Shown: positions 24,827-33,430 of the stretch, in pieces
How positions within the stretch are numbered: the stretch's first letter is position 1
Layout: every line of letters starts with the position of its first letter
From: Paludibacter sp963678465
GTDB taxonomy: Bacteria; Bacteroidota; Bacteroidia; Bacteroidales; Paludibacteraceae
DNA length: 64,000 nt
Assembly: GCA_963678465.1 (NCBI GenBank)
Contig: OY782858.1
Span: 434,001 to 498,000 of the forward strand
Direction of reading: 5' to 3'
Made by a program: the position numbers and the translations under genes
Notes under the pieces: generated by a model
The model's database searches: none
What the model saw: the letters and a program-made list of their open reading frames with translations, nothing else
Told to the model about the DNA's origin: nothing

Positions 24827-26262
24827 TGATGGAAAAAAATTGGATTCAAAGAACAATCATTTTAATCAGTATTTTAATGATTTATGCTGTGGGATATTGT
24901 CAGACAACTGACTCTCTGAATTACTATTTGGAGATAGCCGAAAAAAATAATCCTACAGTTATGCAACGATACAACGAATATCAAACTGCACTTCAAAAGA
25001 TTCCACAAGCAAATTCGTTGCCCGACCCACAATTGGAGATGGGATTTTTTCTCAGTCCTATGGAATTGATGGCAGGAAATCAGGTGGCAGATGTAAAACT
25101 TATGCAGATGTTTCCGTGGTTTGGTGTCCTGAAAAATGCCAAAGATGAAATGAGTTTGATGGCAAAGGCGAAATACGAAGCTTTTGTTGATGCAAAATTG
25201 CAGGTGTATCTTGATGTACAATCTATCTGGTTCGACCTGTACAAAGTGAGACAGAATTTAATTATTTCAGCCAATAATCTGGAACTATTAAAGACCATTG
25301 AACGACTTTCGATAGCGAAACTTAAAACAGGTTCGATAAGTAATGCAAGCAATTCGGCATCGGGAAAAATGCAGGGAAATGGAGCTTCAGGTTTGCCGGC
25401 AAGTTCAGGAGGCATGAGTGGTGGTATGAATAATAACTCAACAAGTTTAGGTTTGGTAACAAATTCTAAAGCGAATGGAGTTTCAGGGACAATGAATGCA
25501 CCTATGAACCCGGGTTCATCAGTATTGGTTGATATTTACCGCATTCAAACAGAGATTCAGGAGTTGGAAAATTCAATCCTTTTACTTAAGAATGAGAAAC
25601 AAATTATCCAGTCCAAATTTAATAGCCAGTTAAATCGCAATTTGCAATTGCCTGTTGCTGTTATAAACTCGCTGCCGGTTGAGCCCTTGGATATTGCCTA
25701 TTTAACGGTTTCCGACTCTATGTTTGTAAATAATCCTATGCTGACGATGCTTAAATATGACCAACTGTCAATTGATGCACGGAAAAGGATGCAACAAAAA
25801 ATGGGTTTACCTATGGTTGGCGTGGGTTTGAATTATTCTGTAATAAGTAAAAGTGAAATGTCCACTTCCCCCATGAACGGACAAGATATGATTATGCCTA
25901 TGCTAAGTGTTACTTTGCCCATTTACCGGAAGAAATACAAGGCTATGCAAACAGAATCAGGTTATTTAAAAGCCGCATCTAAAAATAATTACGTGGCTAC
26001 TGCCAATGCGTTAAAAATAGCTTACTTAGAAGCATTACAACAATATCATGATGCTAAAAGAAGAATTAAACTTTATCAAAATCAACGTGAACTTACTCAA
26101 AAATCAGTTGACATACTGCTTAAATCATTCGCAGCATCTACGGTAGGATTAACAGAAATAGTTCAGGTGCAACAGCAAATGCTCGATTATGAGATGAAAG
26201 AGGTAGAGGCTGTTGTTGATTATAACAAAGCAATTTCTCAACTAAAAAGATTAAAACAATAA
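24826..26262 (+). CDS. TolC-family outer-membrane factor with Met/Gly/Asn-rich insertion
   Basis: Encodes 478 residues (a second ATG three bases on would be equally good). Signal peptide to about residue 25 (YAVGYC). The OMF domains follow (LEIAEKNNPTVMQRYNEYQT; LPDPQLEMGFF; QSIWFDLYKVRQNLIISANN) and repeat after about 235. Between helices, residues about 172-235 are an unusual low-complexity segment rich in Ser, Gly, Asn and Met (GGMSGGMNNNSTSLG, GTMNAPMNPGSS). It lies between the helices that form the periplasmic barrel, so could bind Cu(I) at the channel mouth; that is inference. It forms the channel for CusA/CusB. Confidence 0.92.
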   Translation: MMEKNWIQRTIILISILMIYAVGYCQTTDSLNYYLEIAEKNNPTVMQRYNEYQTALQKIPQANSLPDPQLEMGFFLSPMELMAGNQVADVKLMQMFPWFGVLKNAKDEMSLMAKAKYEAFVDAKLQVYLDVQSIWFDLYKVRQNLIISANNLELLKTIERLSIAKLKTGSISNASNSASGKMQGNGASGLPASSGGMSGGMNNNSTSLGLVTNSKANGVSGTMNAPMNPGSSVLVDIYRIQTEIQELENSILLLKNEKQIIQSKFNSQLNRNLQLPVAVINSLPVEPLDIAYLTVSDSMFVNNPMLTMLKYDQLSIDARKRMQQKMGLPMVGVGLNYSVISKSEMSTSPMNGQDMIMPMLSVTLPIYRKKYKAMQTESGYLKAASKNNYVATANALKIAYLEALQQYHDAKRRIKLYQNQRELTQKSVDILLKSFAASTVGLTEIVQVQQQMLDYEMKEVEAVVDYNKAISQLKRLKQ

Positions 26263-26266
26263 AGAT

Positions 26267-27508
26267 ATGAAATCAATTATTTTAAACAAATATGTCCGTT
26301 ACGGGTTATTGATACTCTTTGGACTTTTCCTTGGTTGGTTATTTTTTCATTCATCTTCTACAACAAAGGATGAACACAATCACACAGAGTCCGAAAAGAA
26401 AAATGAAATATGGACTTGCTCCATGCATCCTCAAATAAAAATGGATAAGCCGGGGAAATGTCCCATTTGTGCTATGGATTTGATTTTATTAAATCAAAAC
26501 AGCACGGCTCAGATGGATTCGAATGCTATACATTTTACGGCCGATGCAGCAGCTTTAGCAAATGTTGCAACATCAATTGTAAGCCGCAGTAAGCCAGCTA
26601 AAGAAGTTCGGTTATATGGAAAAGTACAGGCCGACGAGCGATTGTTACAAAATCAGGTGGCTCATATTTCGGGACGAATAGAAAAACTTTTCGTTGGCTT
26701 TACAGGTGAAGTAGTAACTAAAGGACAATTGCTGGCACTTATTTATTCGCCCGAGTTAATTACAGCACAACAAGAATTGCTCGAAGCAGCAAAGGAAAAA
26801 CAATCGCAACCTGCCATATACGAAGCAGCCATCGAGAAACTCCGACAGTGGATGTTGAATGATAAGCAAATAACACAGATTGAACAATCAGGTCAGGTAA
26901 AAACAAAATTTGAGGTTTACGCAAACACTTCGGGAGTTGTTACCACTAAAAAAGTCAATGTTGGTGACTATGTTTCACAAGGAGCAAGCCTGTTCGATAT
27001 AGCTAATCTTTCGAGGGTCTGGGTATTGTTCGATGCTTATGAAAGTGATTTGCCGTTTCTGAATGTTGGCAACACCGTAAACTTTAGTTTGCAAGCATTG
27101 CCCGATAAGGATTTTAACTCGACTATTCGTTTTATCGACCCTGTAATTGACCAAGTAAACAGAGTTGCAAAAGTACGAGTAGAGATTGATAATAGCGGAG
27201 GCAAAATAAAACCTGAAATGTTTGCAACCGGAGTAGTAAAAGCTAATCTGAATGCCTATAAAGACAAATTAGTTATTCCACGTTCGGCAGTGCTTTGGAC
27301 AGGAAAACGTTCGGTCGTATATGTAAAACAACCCGATAGCGATGAGCTGAATTTCAAGATGCGCGAAATTGAAATAGGACCAATGCTTGGAAACAGTTAT
27401 GTTGTTATTTCTGGTTTAGAAGAAGGCGAAGAAATTATCAGCGATGGCACATTCAGTGTTGATGCAGCGGCTCAGCTCGAAGGTAAACCCAGTATGATGA
27501 ACCAATAA
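26267..27508 (+). CDS. cusB: CusB-type RND adaptor with N-terminal metal-binding domain
   Basis: Encodes 413 residues. A signal anchor (about 11-27) is followed by a His/Glu/Lys linker (DEHNHTESE) and the heavy-metal-binding domain WTCSMHPQIKMDKPGKCPIC (Cys51, His54, Cys65, Cys68, Met70). Then come the barrel-sandwich (AHISGRIEKLFVGFTGEVV), a hairpin (about 155-200), the second lipoyl half and the membrane-proximal barrel ending GEEIISDGTFSVDAAAQLEG. It starts 4 bp after the OMF stop. The N-terminal domain is absent from the CzcB-like adaptor at 10800. Confidence 0.94.
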   Translation: MKSIILNKYVRYGLLILFGLFLGWLFFHSSSTTKDEHNHTESEKKNEIWTCSMHPQIKMDKPGKCPICAMDLILLNQNSTAQMDSNAIHFTADAAALANVATSIVSRSKPAKEVRLYGKVQADERLLQNQVAHISGRIEKLFVGFTGEVVTKGQLLALIYSPELITAQQELLEAAKEKQSQPAIYEAAIEKLRQWMLNDKQITQIEQSGQVKTKFEVYANTSGVVTTKKVNVGDYVSQGASLFDIANLSRVWVLFDAYESDLPFLNVGNTVNFSLQALPDKDFNSTIRFIDPVIDQVNRVAKVRVEIDNSGGKIKPEMFATGVVKANLNAYKDKLVIPRSAVLWTGKRSVVYVKQPDSDELNFKMREIEIGPMLGNSYVVISGLEEGEEIISDGTFSVDAAAQLEGKPSMMNQ

Positions 27509-27538
27509 GAATTCAACTAAAGTCAAATTTATTTTTAC

Positions 27539-27600
27539 GACAGGGTCAGTTTAAGTCTTTTCAATTATTATAAGAATTTAAGCTTTCCCTGTCTTTTTTT
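27539..27600 (+). terminator. Terminator of the copper unit
   Basis: GACAGGG (27539-27545) and CCCTGTC (27587-27593) followed by seven T; an inner arm pair AGTTTAAGTCTT/AAGAATTTAAGCT adds an imperfect stem. Begins 30 bp after the cusB stop. Confidence 0.85.
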
Positions 27601-27701
27601 ATGCTACCAACTACCACTAAAGTTTTTTGAAGTAATATGAATGCTTCTTAATATTTTATATGATATTTATTGTGTTGTTTCTCACCTTTGTATTTTTCTT
27701 T

Positions 27702-28106
27702 TTAAAAGTCATTCCATGATTTGAGAAGCACTTTGTTGCCAAATTCATTAGTCTTTTCTTGTGTGTCTGTCACATAGATTTCATTCTTTTCGTTTATCAC
27801 AATTATTTGTCTTCCGTCAAATAGTCCGTTGATAAATTCAATAGCTTCTTTCAATTCGCTTTCTGGTTCATAAGCTCCAAAGAGACTCATATGAGTGTGC
27901 CATATACATTTACTATTTCTATCTAATCCTATTGATAATTCGTCGTCTTGCGTCGAAATCCATAAAATTAATTCTTTCTTCCCGCTTGGATATTCAAGAA
28001 TATAAATGTCGTCTTCATGTCTGTAAAAGTCAATAAACTCAGGGAAAATCTGTTCTAAGTTTTTCTGTATGAAATTCGAGTATTCTTGTTGGTTCATCTC
28101 TTTCAT
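27702..28106 (-). CDS. Hypothetical cytoplasmic protein, cassette gene
   Basis: The ATG at 28106 (134 residues) is preferred over the GTG at 28154; another ATG follows at 28097. The protein is acidic, without signal peptide: YSNFIQKNLEQIFPEFIDFY, then LILWISTQDDELSIGLDRNS, WHTHMSLFGAYEPESELKEA. The mixed alpha/beta pattern looks like a small immunity- or SUKH-like protein, but I cannot place it in a family. It is the last gene of the second island; the attC-like unit lies 71 bp upstream of its start. Confidence 0.65.
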   Translation of the reverse strand: MKEMNQQEYSNFIQKNLEQIFPEFIDFYRHEDDIYILEYPSGKKELILWISTQDDELSIGLDRNSKCIWHTHMSLFGAYEPESELKEAIEFINGLFDGRQIIVINEKNEIYVTDTQEKTNEFGNKVLLKSWNDF

Positions 28107-28176
28107 GTCAGTTTCATATGGATCAATTATACTTGTCTTTTTTCTTTCTTGCACTTGCCCTCACTTAACCATCTCA

Positions 28177-28271
28177 GCCTAACAGTGAATAGGGTTTATC
28201 CCGTCTTTCGGGATTCAACCGACGCTTCCTTGCCGGGGCGTTCCGACAATAGGAGGTATAAGTATTAGGGG
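28177..28271 (-). repeat. 3'-side cassette module (attC-like), copy with perfect GTTAGGC
   Basis: In minus-strand reading: CCCCTAATACTTATACCTCC, then a hairpin-rich centre with ATCCCGAAAGACGGGAT, then TATTCACTGTTAGGC. CCTAA at one end pairs with TTAGG at the other; further pairing is imperfect, as in attC arms. It separates the stop of the CPBP gene (28332) from the next gene start (28106). The unit at 30969-31065 is almost the same sequence. Confidence 0.6.
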
Positions 28272-28331
28272 GTCGTAATTTAGTTCTATTATATTAAAAC
28301 TAAGTTGATATTTACATTATTGAATACTTAA

Positions 28332-30167
28332 TCATTTAAATAACAATAATGATATAGCCAATATATTATTAAATACATGAAAAACTATTCCCCCTAATAA
28401 TCCACCGGATTTTTTCCGAATAATTCCGGTTATAATTCCAAATAATAGAAATATAGGAAACAAAAATAAATTCATATGAATAGTAGCAAATAATGTTGCC
28501 TGAATAAAATTTGCAATGTGGAAATTTGTATAGCGTTGACATGAGCCCAAAATAACACCTCTGAATATGATTTCTTCATAAAGAGGAGCCAGTAAACATA
28601 TTAGCAAAAAGGTAATTCCTTTACCAGAGAAGGCAATAAGCGCCTCTATGTCTTGTTGAGACGTTAAAAATAATTGCGGTATGCTGGCTAAATCGTCAAT
28701 GGAAACATCGAATAGGTTAACGCCAACACGAACATAAATTCCTGAAATTATCCTGTAGACTAACATTATCCCGAGACTCATAAGGATACTTTTCTTTATC
28801 GACCATTCGGAACTCAACAATACTTTTAGATTTGTTTTATACAATGTGGCAAATCCAAAGAAAGCAAAGATCAGGATAAATATAAGGGATGATAACCCTG
28901 CTTTTTCAGGATTCAATTCGGCTCCGTAATTCGAAGAACTAAAAATAGAATTCAGTAATTCAGGCTCAACAAAGAACGTTATAAATGAGGCAAACAGTAA
29001 ACCAAAACTGATAAACCAAAACGATTTTAAACCCCAATCGGATTCGAATGGCTTAGCACGAGAAAGAAAATTCCATTTGTGTCCGATAAAGTAAACCGGT
29101 AAAATCCAAATGGATGGAATCAATACCAATAGTAAGATAACTATAATGAACAATAGTATAGCCAAAACATCTCTGAAAGTCCATGGTTGAAGCGGATGCG
29201 AAAAGAAAATCTTAAGTCGGTATATACCTAAAGGATCGTTTGATATGCCCAAATCTCTGTATTTATTATAACTGTCGATACATTTAGCACCGTTTTCATG
29301 TTTTAAATCATGAATCAGCAAATTTCGTATAGAAATATTTTTTTGCCAATTCACGGCAGTGTCAGAAACAAGGCACTCCCGGGCTAAATCAATTTGCCCT
29401 ACTTTTTCGAGTATATTGGCAATATTTTCATTGTTGTTGTATGATGAGTCAATCTTGCTAATCTTGTTGTATAACTCAAGGGCTTTTTGATAGGCTTTTA
29501 GCTCCAGAAGCATATCGGCTTTCTGGGTTAATTCCCAGGTCTGTTCTGTTGTATCTTTCATCGAAAGAAGCACTTTCAGAGCTTCTTTATCCTTCTTCAT
29601 TTTGAGTAAAATATGAGCATTCTCTATTGTAAATTTATATTCTGCATTTCTCGATATTGCATCTTGCATGTACAAGTATGCCTGTTTGAATTCCTCATCT
29701 GCAAAACTCTGATCGGACATTGACTTGTACAGAATTCCCAGATTTTTATCACTCCATGCTTTCGGATTTTTTTCTATTGATGACTGTGCTGCGGCAAAAA
29801 CTTTTTTTAATTCATCGCCCCATTTGTATGTTGTTTGAAATATCAGAACTTCCGGCTGATCAGGATATGCTTTTATCAGTGCAGCACAACAACTGTCAGC
29901 TGCCTCCTGATTTGGATTATACTCCTCTTCCTCATTGTATTGTGCACTTTGCAAAAACTTACATTTTTCTATTTGTATCTTAATATCAGTTGGATGTTGT
30001 TTCAAATAATCATCATAGATTTTTAAATACTCTTTAAAGAGATTATTACTACTATTTTCCATGTCTTTTATTAAAATCTTCGAATCAAGTGTTTGTGCAA
30101 ATACACCAAAAGCAAAAACTAAAGAAAAGATTATTAATAAGGTCCGAATAATGTTTTTAAATTTCAT
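28332..30167 (-). CDS. TPR-repeat protein with C-terminal CPBP intramembrane protease domain
   Basis: Encodes 611 residues. Signal peptide (1-25, ending VFAQ). Residues about 30-310 are tetratricopeptide-like helical repeats (AYQKALELYNKISKIDSSYN; ANILEKVGQIDLARECL). After a helix at about 335-360 come seven or eight membrane segments. The CPBP/CAAX-protease motifs are in the last 120 residues: EEIIFRG, FATIHMNL and HVFNN. Members cut proteins in the membrane or act in bacteriocin immunity; the substrate here is unknown and the TPR half, facing the periplasm, could select it. The two-domain layout and length are unusual for a cassette. Next gene upstream is 75 bp away with no module between, so both may form one cassette. 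Confidence 0.85.
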   Translation of the reverse strand: MKFKNIIRTLLIIFSLVFAFGVFAQTLDSKILIKDMENSSNNLFKEYLKIYDDYLKQHPTDIKIQIEKCKFLQSAQYNEEEEYNPNQEAADSCCAALIKAYPDQPEVLIFQTTYKWGDELKKVFAAAQSSIEKNPKAWSDKNLGILYKSMSDQSFADEEFKQAYLYMQDAISRNAEYKFTIENAHILLKMKKDKEALKVLLSMKDTTEQTWELTQKADMLLELKAYQKALELYNKISKIDSSYNNNENIANILEKVGQIDLARECLVSDTAVNWQKNISIRNLLIHDLKHENGAKCIDSYNKYRDLGISNDPLGIYRLKIFFSHPLQPWTFRDVLAILLFIIVILLLVLIPSIWILPVYFIGHKWNFLSRAKPFESDWGLKSFWFISFGLLFASFITFFVEPELLNSIFSSSNYGAELNPEKAGLSSLIFILIFAFFGFATLYKTNLKVLLSSEWSIKKSILMSLGIMLVYRIISGIYVRVGVNLFDVSIDDLASIPQLFLTSQQDIEALIAFSGKGITFLLICLLAPLYEEIIFRGVILGSCQRYTNFHIANFIQATLFATIHMNLFLFPIFLLFGIITGIIRKKSGGLLGGIVFHVFNNILAISLLLFK

Positions 30168-30241
30168 TGGTATGTTTTATATTTATCTTTTTATGTTGCA
30201 AGTCGAACTGTTCCTCAAAAAAAATGAGCCAACAATCATAA

Positions 30242-30874
30242 TCACCATATTATTAGCCAATAAATCGTTATTCCTTTCTTTAGGTTAAAGCAAATTCCTT
30301 TTGAATAGCCATTCTTCCAGTCATTCGGCATATATTTATTCGGTTTTAGTCCTTTCCAGTATAAACCTGATTTACTTTCCAAAACATGTATTATAAAATC
30401 ATTCGATAATCCAGAAGTACTTGTTGTGGAAAATATGTCTCCACTGTTCACACCAATCCTTTCGAGTTCTTGAGTCTCAAAATATGGCACTGGATAGTAT
30501 TGAATGTCATTCTTAAATAAGCTTTCATAAAAAGTTTTTTTAGATTCATCCCAATACATTGTTGATTCAGTTTTTATTGTCACAAGTGCTGTGTCTGACG
30601 CTAAATAATTTGCTATTGATTTCTTTTCTGTAGACTGTTGCAATTTCAATGTGTTTTTTGATTCTAAATCGTAGTACATATAAAAAATGCATTCGCTAGT
30701 AGTGTCAATAGTTTGGGAAGTTGAATATTTGCCAGCAAGAGTGTCTGGAAAGAAATTGACCATATATGACGGAAATTGTTTTAAGTCTTTCTGGTATCTT
30801 AATGTTGCATGGTTGTCAAATCTATGACACGAAACCAAACATAAGAGGGTCGTTAATGTAATTATAATCTTCAT
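30242..30874 (-). CDS. Hypothetical lipoprotein, cassette gene
   Basis: Encodes 210 residues from ATG. Lipoprotein signal MKIIITLTTLLCLVSC (Cys17 region), then a mixed alpha/beta domain with LKQFPSYMVNFFPDTLAGKY and IIHVLESKSGLYWKGLKPNK. Not recognised. Minus strand, between the CPBP gene and the GTTAGGC module at 30969. Confidence 0.65.
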   Translation of the reverse strand: MKIIITLTTLLCLVSCHRFDNHATLRYQKDLKQFPSYMVNFFPDTLAGKYSTSQTIDTTSECIFYMYYDLESKNTLKLQQSTEKKSIANYLASDTALVTIKTESTMYWDESKKTFYESLFKNDIQYYPVPYFETQELERIGVNSGDIFSTTSTSGLSNDFIIHVLESKSGLYWKGLKPNKYMPNDWKNGYSKGICFNLKKGITIYWLIIW

Positions 30875-30968
30875 ATTATTGCTGTTGTTTTTTTTCTGTC
30901 CTTGCCCCTAATGACCGAGGCTAAGGCTATTCGCAGTATTAAATAATTGCCCTCACTTAACCAGCCCT

Positions 30969-31065
30969 GCCTAACAGTGAATACGGTTTATCCCGTCTTT
31001 CGGGATTCAACCGAAGCTTCCTTGCCGGGTCATTCCGACGGAGGAAGTATAAGAATTATGGGGTC
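30969..31065 (-). repeat. 3'-side cassette module (attC-like), copy with perfect GTTAGGC
   Basis: Minus-strand reading starts CCCCATAATTCTTATACTTC right after the stop of the 31067 gene, runs through the same hairpins (ATCCCGAAAGACGGGAT) and ends TATTCACTGTTAGGC. The ~20 bases after GTTAGGC (GGTTAAGTGAGGGCAA) are also shared with the 28177 copy, which is expected if both cassettes were inserted at like sites. Confidence 0.6.
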
Positions 31066-31066
31066 G

Positions 31067-31747
31067 TTATTTTCCGTATAATTGGTAACTTACTTTGTAT
31101 TCTTCTGAATATGGCTTGTTGTTTATAAATCGATTGCATTCAATTTCGGAGGTTGAAAAGTCTTTTGTTGATTCTAAAAGTTGGTTGACAGTTTTTCTCC
31201 ATTCATTATGTGCGTTAGGCTGTTTTTCTGTAATTACTTCACGTTTATACGAACTAAACATATCCATCATTAAGTCGTACATTTTGTCAACAAGTCCGGG
31301 GAAAGCAGCAGCAATAAATCCAGGTGAATCATTGACTAATTTCTGAGTCTCTAAACTTGCAATTTTTTGTCTTGTAACTCTTGTACAATACTCCATTATA
31401 TCAAAATATATTTGTGTCTGCTTTAATTCTGCCGAATCTTGTTCTTTTAATGGGGAACATTCTTTGCAAAAGACTGGTGCCAAATACCATTTCTCTTTTA
31501 ATGTTTTTATCTTTCTTGCATTTTTTGGATAATCCAATATCGCATGTATTTGTACGTTAGTCAATGACTTTGCTTTATATTTCTCAAACATTTTCAAGTC
31601 GACTGAATCTATGGCTTTCTGGAAGTCGCTAAAAATAATTAAAGTTCTTGGCTGCCAATAAATAAAAAACTTGTTTTCAGTCCGATTTGACTGGGCAAAA
31701 GCAGTCGTACAAAATAAAATTCCTACAATTAATATCTTTAGTCTCAT
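31067..31747 (-). CDS. Hypothetical secreted protein, cassette gene
   Basis: The ATG at 31747 (226 residues) opens a signal peptide MRLKILIVGILFCTTAFAQ; the frame further upstream runs into the dyad at 31773. The mature protein is alpha-helical and basic, with Cys pair FCKECSP, and no domain I know. It is the first gene of the second island and its stop abuts the attC-like module (one base between). Confidence 0.65.
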   Translation of the reverse strand: MRLKILIVGILFCTTAFAQSNRTENKFFIYWQPRTLIIFSDFQKAIDSVDLKMFEKYKAKSLTNVQIHAILDYPKNARKIKTLKEKWYLAPVFCKECSPLKEQDSAELKQTQIYFDIMEYCTRVTRQKIASLETQKLVNDSPGFIAAAFPGLVDKMYDLMMDMFSSYKREVITEKQPNAHNEWRKTVNQLLESTKDFSTSEIECNRFINNKPYSEEYKVSYQLYGK

Positions 31748-31772
31748 ATTTTTTATTTTTTTTACTCTTACT

Positions 31773-31989
31773 GCTAACACCGAAATACGCGTTACGCCTT
31801 TTCCTGTATGTGCTACGGCGCCTATTTATGCTTTAGGTATGTTTGTTTTTATTTGTACGATTTATAGCTTTTCGGAAAAACTGTGTTTTTGTCTTAATGC
31901 GTAAGAAAATTAGATAGTTAGTTATTTAGCGTCCAAAGATAAATAACATATTTAACAACAGCAACTTTTTGAGAGAAAATTTTAAGAAG
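31773..31989 (-). repeat. attC-like dyad plus 5'-side module, copy D
   Basis: 31773-31837 is the second copy of the dyad seen at 6986-7052 (GCTAACACCGAAATACGCG against GGCGCCTATTTATGCTTTAG), ending GTGTTAGC in minus-strand reading. It continues without a break into the ~200-bp module (31789-31989) that matches 7008-7204. The pair dyad+module is thus one conserved unit at the head of both islands. Confidence 0.7.
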
Positions 31990-32253
31990 CGTTGAATTAT
32001 AGGCACAGGCAGTCTAAAGTCAAAGGTCTAAAGTCTTTGGTCCCCGGTTAATTCTCAAACTCTCAAACTCTCAAACTCTCAAATTTTCAGATTCTGCTAA
32101 CTTTTTAAGGTCTGCGGCGTTATTTTAATCACAACTTTAAACAGAATTAAAATCATCCGCTTTTTTTTACAATTTATCGTTTCGAATCACTAACTTTGTG
32201 GTCGGTAAATACAGCGATAGTGAATAAAAACAGCGCTTTAAAAAATAACTATT
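31990..32253 (+). promoter_or_regulatory. Gap with simple repeats and the bcp promoter
   Basis: 32012-32040 has AGTCTAAAGTCAAAGGTCTA-type repeats and 32053-32084 has five CTCAAA units. TAACTTTG at 32191-32198 is a good -7 element for the gene starting at 32254, giving a leader of about 50 bases. Confidence 0.6.
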
Positions 32254-32709
32254 ATGGCATTACAAGTAGGTGATAAAGCTCCTGATCTGTTAGGACTTAA
32301 TCAGGACGGAAAAGAAATCAGGTTGTCTGATTTTGCAGCTAAAAAAGTGGTTTTGTATTTTTATCCCAAAGATCAAACGCCCGGATGCACGGCGCAGGCT
32401 TGCAGTTTACGGGATGGTTACGACGATTTGCGCAAAGCCGGTTACGAAGTGATAGGGGTGAGCGCCGATTCGGCTTCGTCGCATCAAAAGTTTATTGCAA
32501 AGCAGGGTTTGCCTTTTCATTTAATTGCCGATGTAGATAAGAAACTGTCGGAACAATTTGGTACCTGGGGCGAGAAGTCGATGTATGGTCGCACTTACAT
32601 GGGCATGTTTCGTACCACTTTTATTATTGATGAAAAAGGGGTGATTGAGCGTGTAATTTTGCCTAAGGAGGTAAAAACAAATGCGCATGCCGAACAAATA
32701 ATTATTTAA
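32254..32709 (+). CDS. bcp: Thiol peroxidase, Bcp/PrxQ type
   Basis: Encodes 151 residues, usual length. Thioredoxin fold with LYFYPKDQTPGCTAQACSLR: peroxidatic Cys45 in P-G-C-T and resolving Cys50 in the same helix, the PrxQ alpha2 type. Further marks are GVSADSASSHQKFIAKQGLP and FIIDEKGVIERVI. It reduces hydroperoxides with thioredoxin in the cytoplasm. No operon partner: the next gene is 122 bp away over AT-rich simple sequence. Confidence 0.96.
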   Translation: MALQVGDKAPDLLGLNQDGKEIRLSDFAAKKVVLYFYPKDQTPGCTAQACSLRDGYDDLRKAGYEVIGVSADSASSHQKFIAKQGLPFHLIADVDKKLSEQFGTWGEKSMYGRTYMGMFRTTFIIDEKGVIERVILPKEVKTNAHAEQIII

Positions 32710-32831
32710 ACCACAATAGACACAAAAGCCTTCAATGCATAATTAATTGTTAATTATTAATTATCAATTATTCATTGAAGCCTAATGTGGTTCAAGTTAA
32801 ATTAATTAAATAAAAAACTAAATAAATTTAG

Positions 32832-33395
32832 ATGCGAAATAATTTTAATCCATGGCATCAGGTAGTTCCGGTGACTGGTCAACCGGATGTAGTAAAGGGA
32901 ATTATAGAAATACCCAAAGGAAACAGGGCAAAATATGAGTTGGATAAGGAAAGCGGATTGCTGAAGCTGGATAGGGTGTTGTATTCGTCGATGTATTATC
33001 CCCACAATTATGGCTTTATCCCGCAGAGTTATTGCGACGATCACGATCCGCTCGATATTCTTATTCTGTCGCAGATAGAAGTGGTGCCTTTGTGCATCGT
33101 CGAAGCCAAGGTGATAGGGGTGATGCGAATGCTCGACAACGGTGAGGCGGATGATAAAATCATTGCTGTTGCTGCGGGCGACCCCAGTGTGAACCACTTT
33201 AATGATATTTCGGAATTGCCACAGCACATGACTGCCGAAATCATGAGCTTTTTCGAAGACTATACAAAACTTGAAAACAAAACAGTGGTGGTGGAGGAAT
33301 TCTTCGACAAAGAAACTGCTTTAAAAATCCTCGAGGACAGCTTTAAAATGTATAAAAAACATTACGGAGAGCTGCACAAATGGTTTTTTGGTTGA
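32832..33395 (+). CDS. ppa: Inorganic pyrophosphatase, family I
   Basis: Encodes 187 residues. Family I marks: IPKGNRAKYELDKESGLLKL (substrate Lys/Glu), YPHNYGFIPQSYCDDHDPLD with the metal-binding Asp cluster, and DNGEADDKIIAV. Hydrolyses pyrophosphate to phosphate with Mg in the cytoplasm. The C-terminal part has the longer Bacteroidota-type end. Confidence 0.96.
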   Translation: MRNNFNPWHQVVPVTGQPDVVKGIIEIPKGNRAKYELDKESGLLKLDRVLYSSMYYPHNYGFIPQSYCDDHDPLDILILSQIEVVPLCIVEAKVIGVMRMLDNGEADDKIIAVAAGDPSVNHFNDISELPQHMTAEIMSFFEDYTKLENKTVVVEEFFDKETALKILEDSFKMYKKHYGELHKWFFG

Positions 33396-33430
33396 TCGCA
33401 GGAGTGAGGGAAGCATAAATACTGTAGAAT

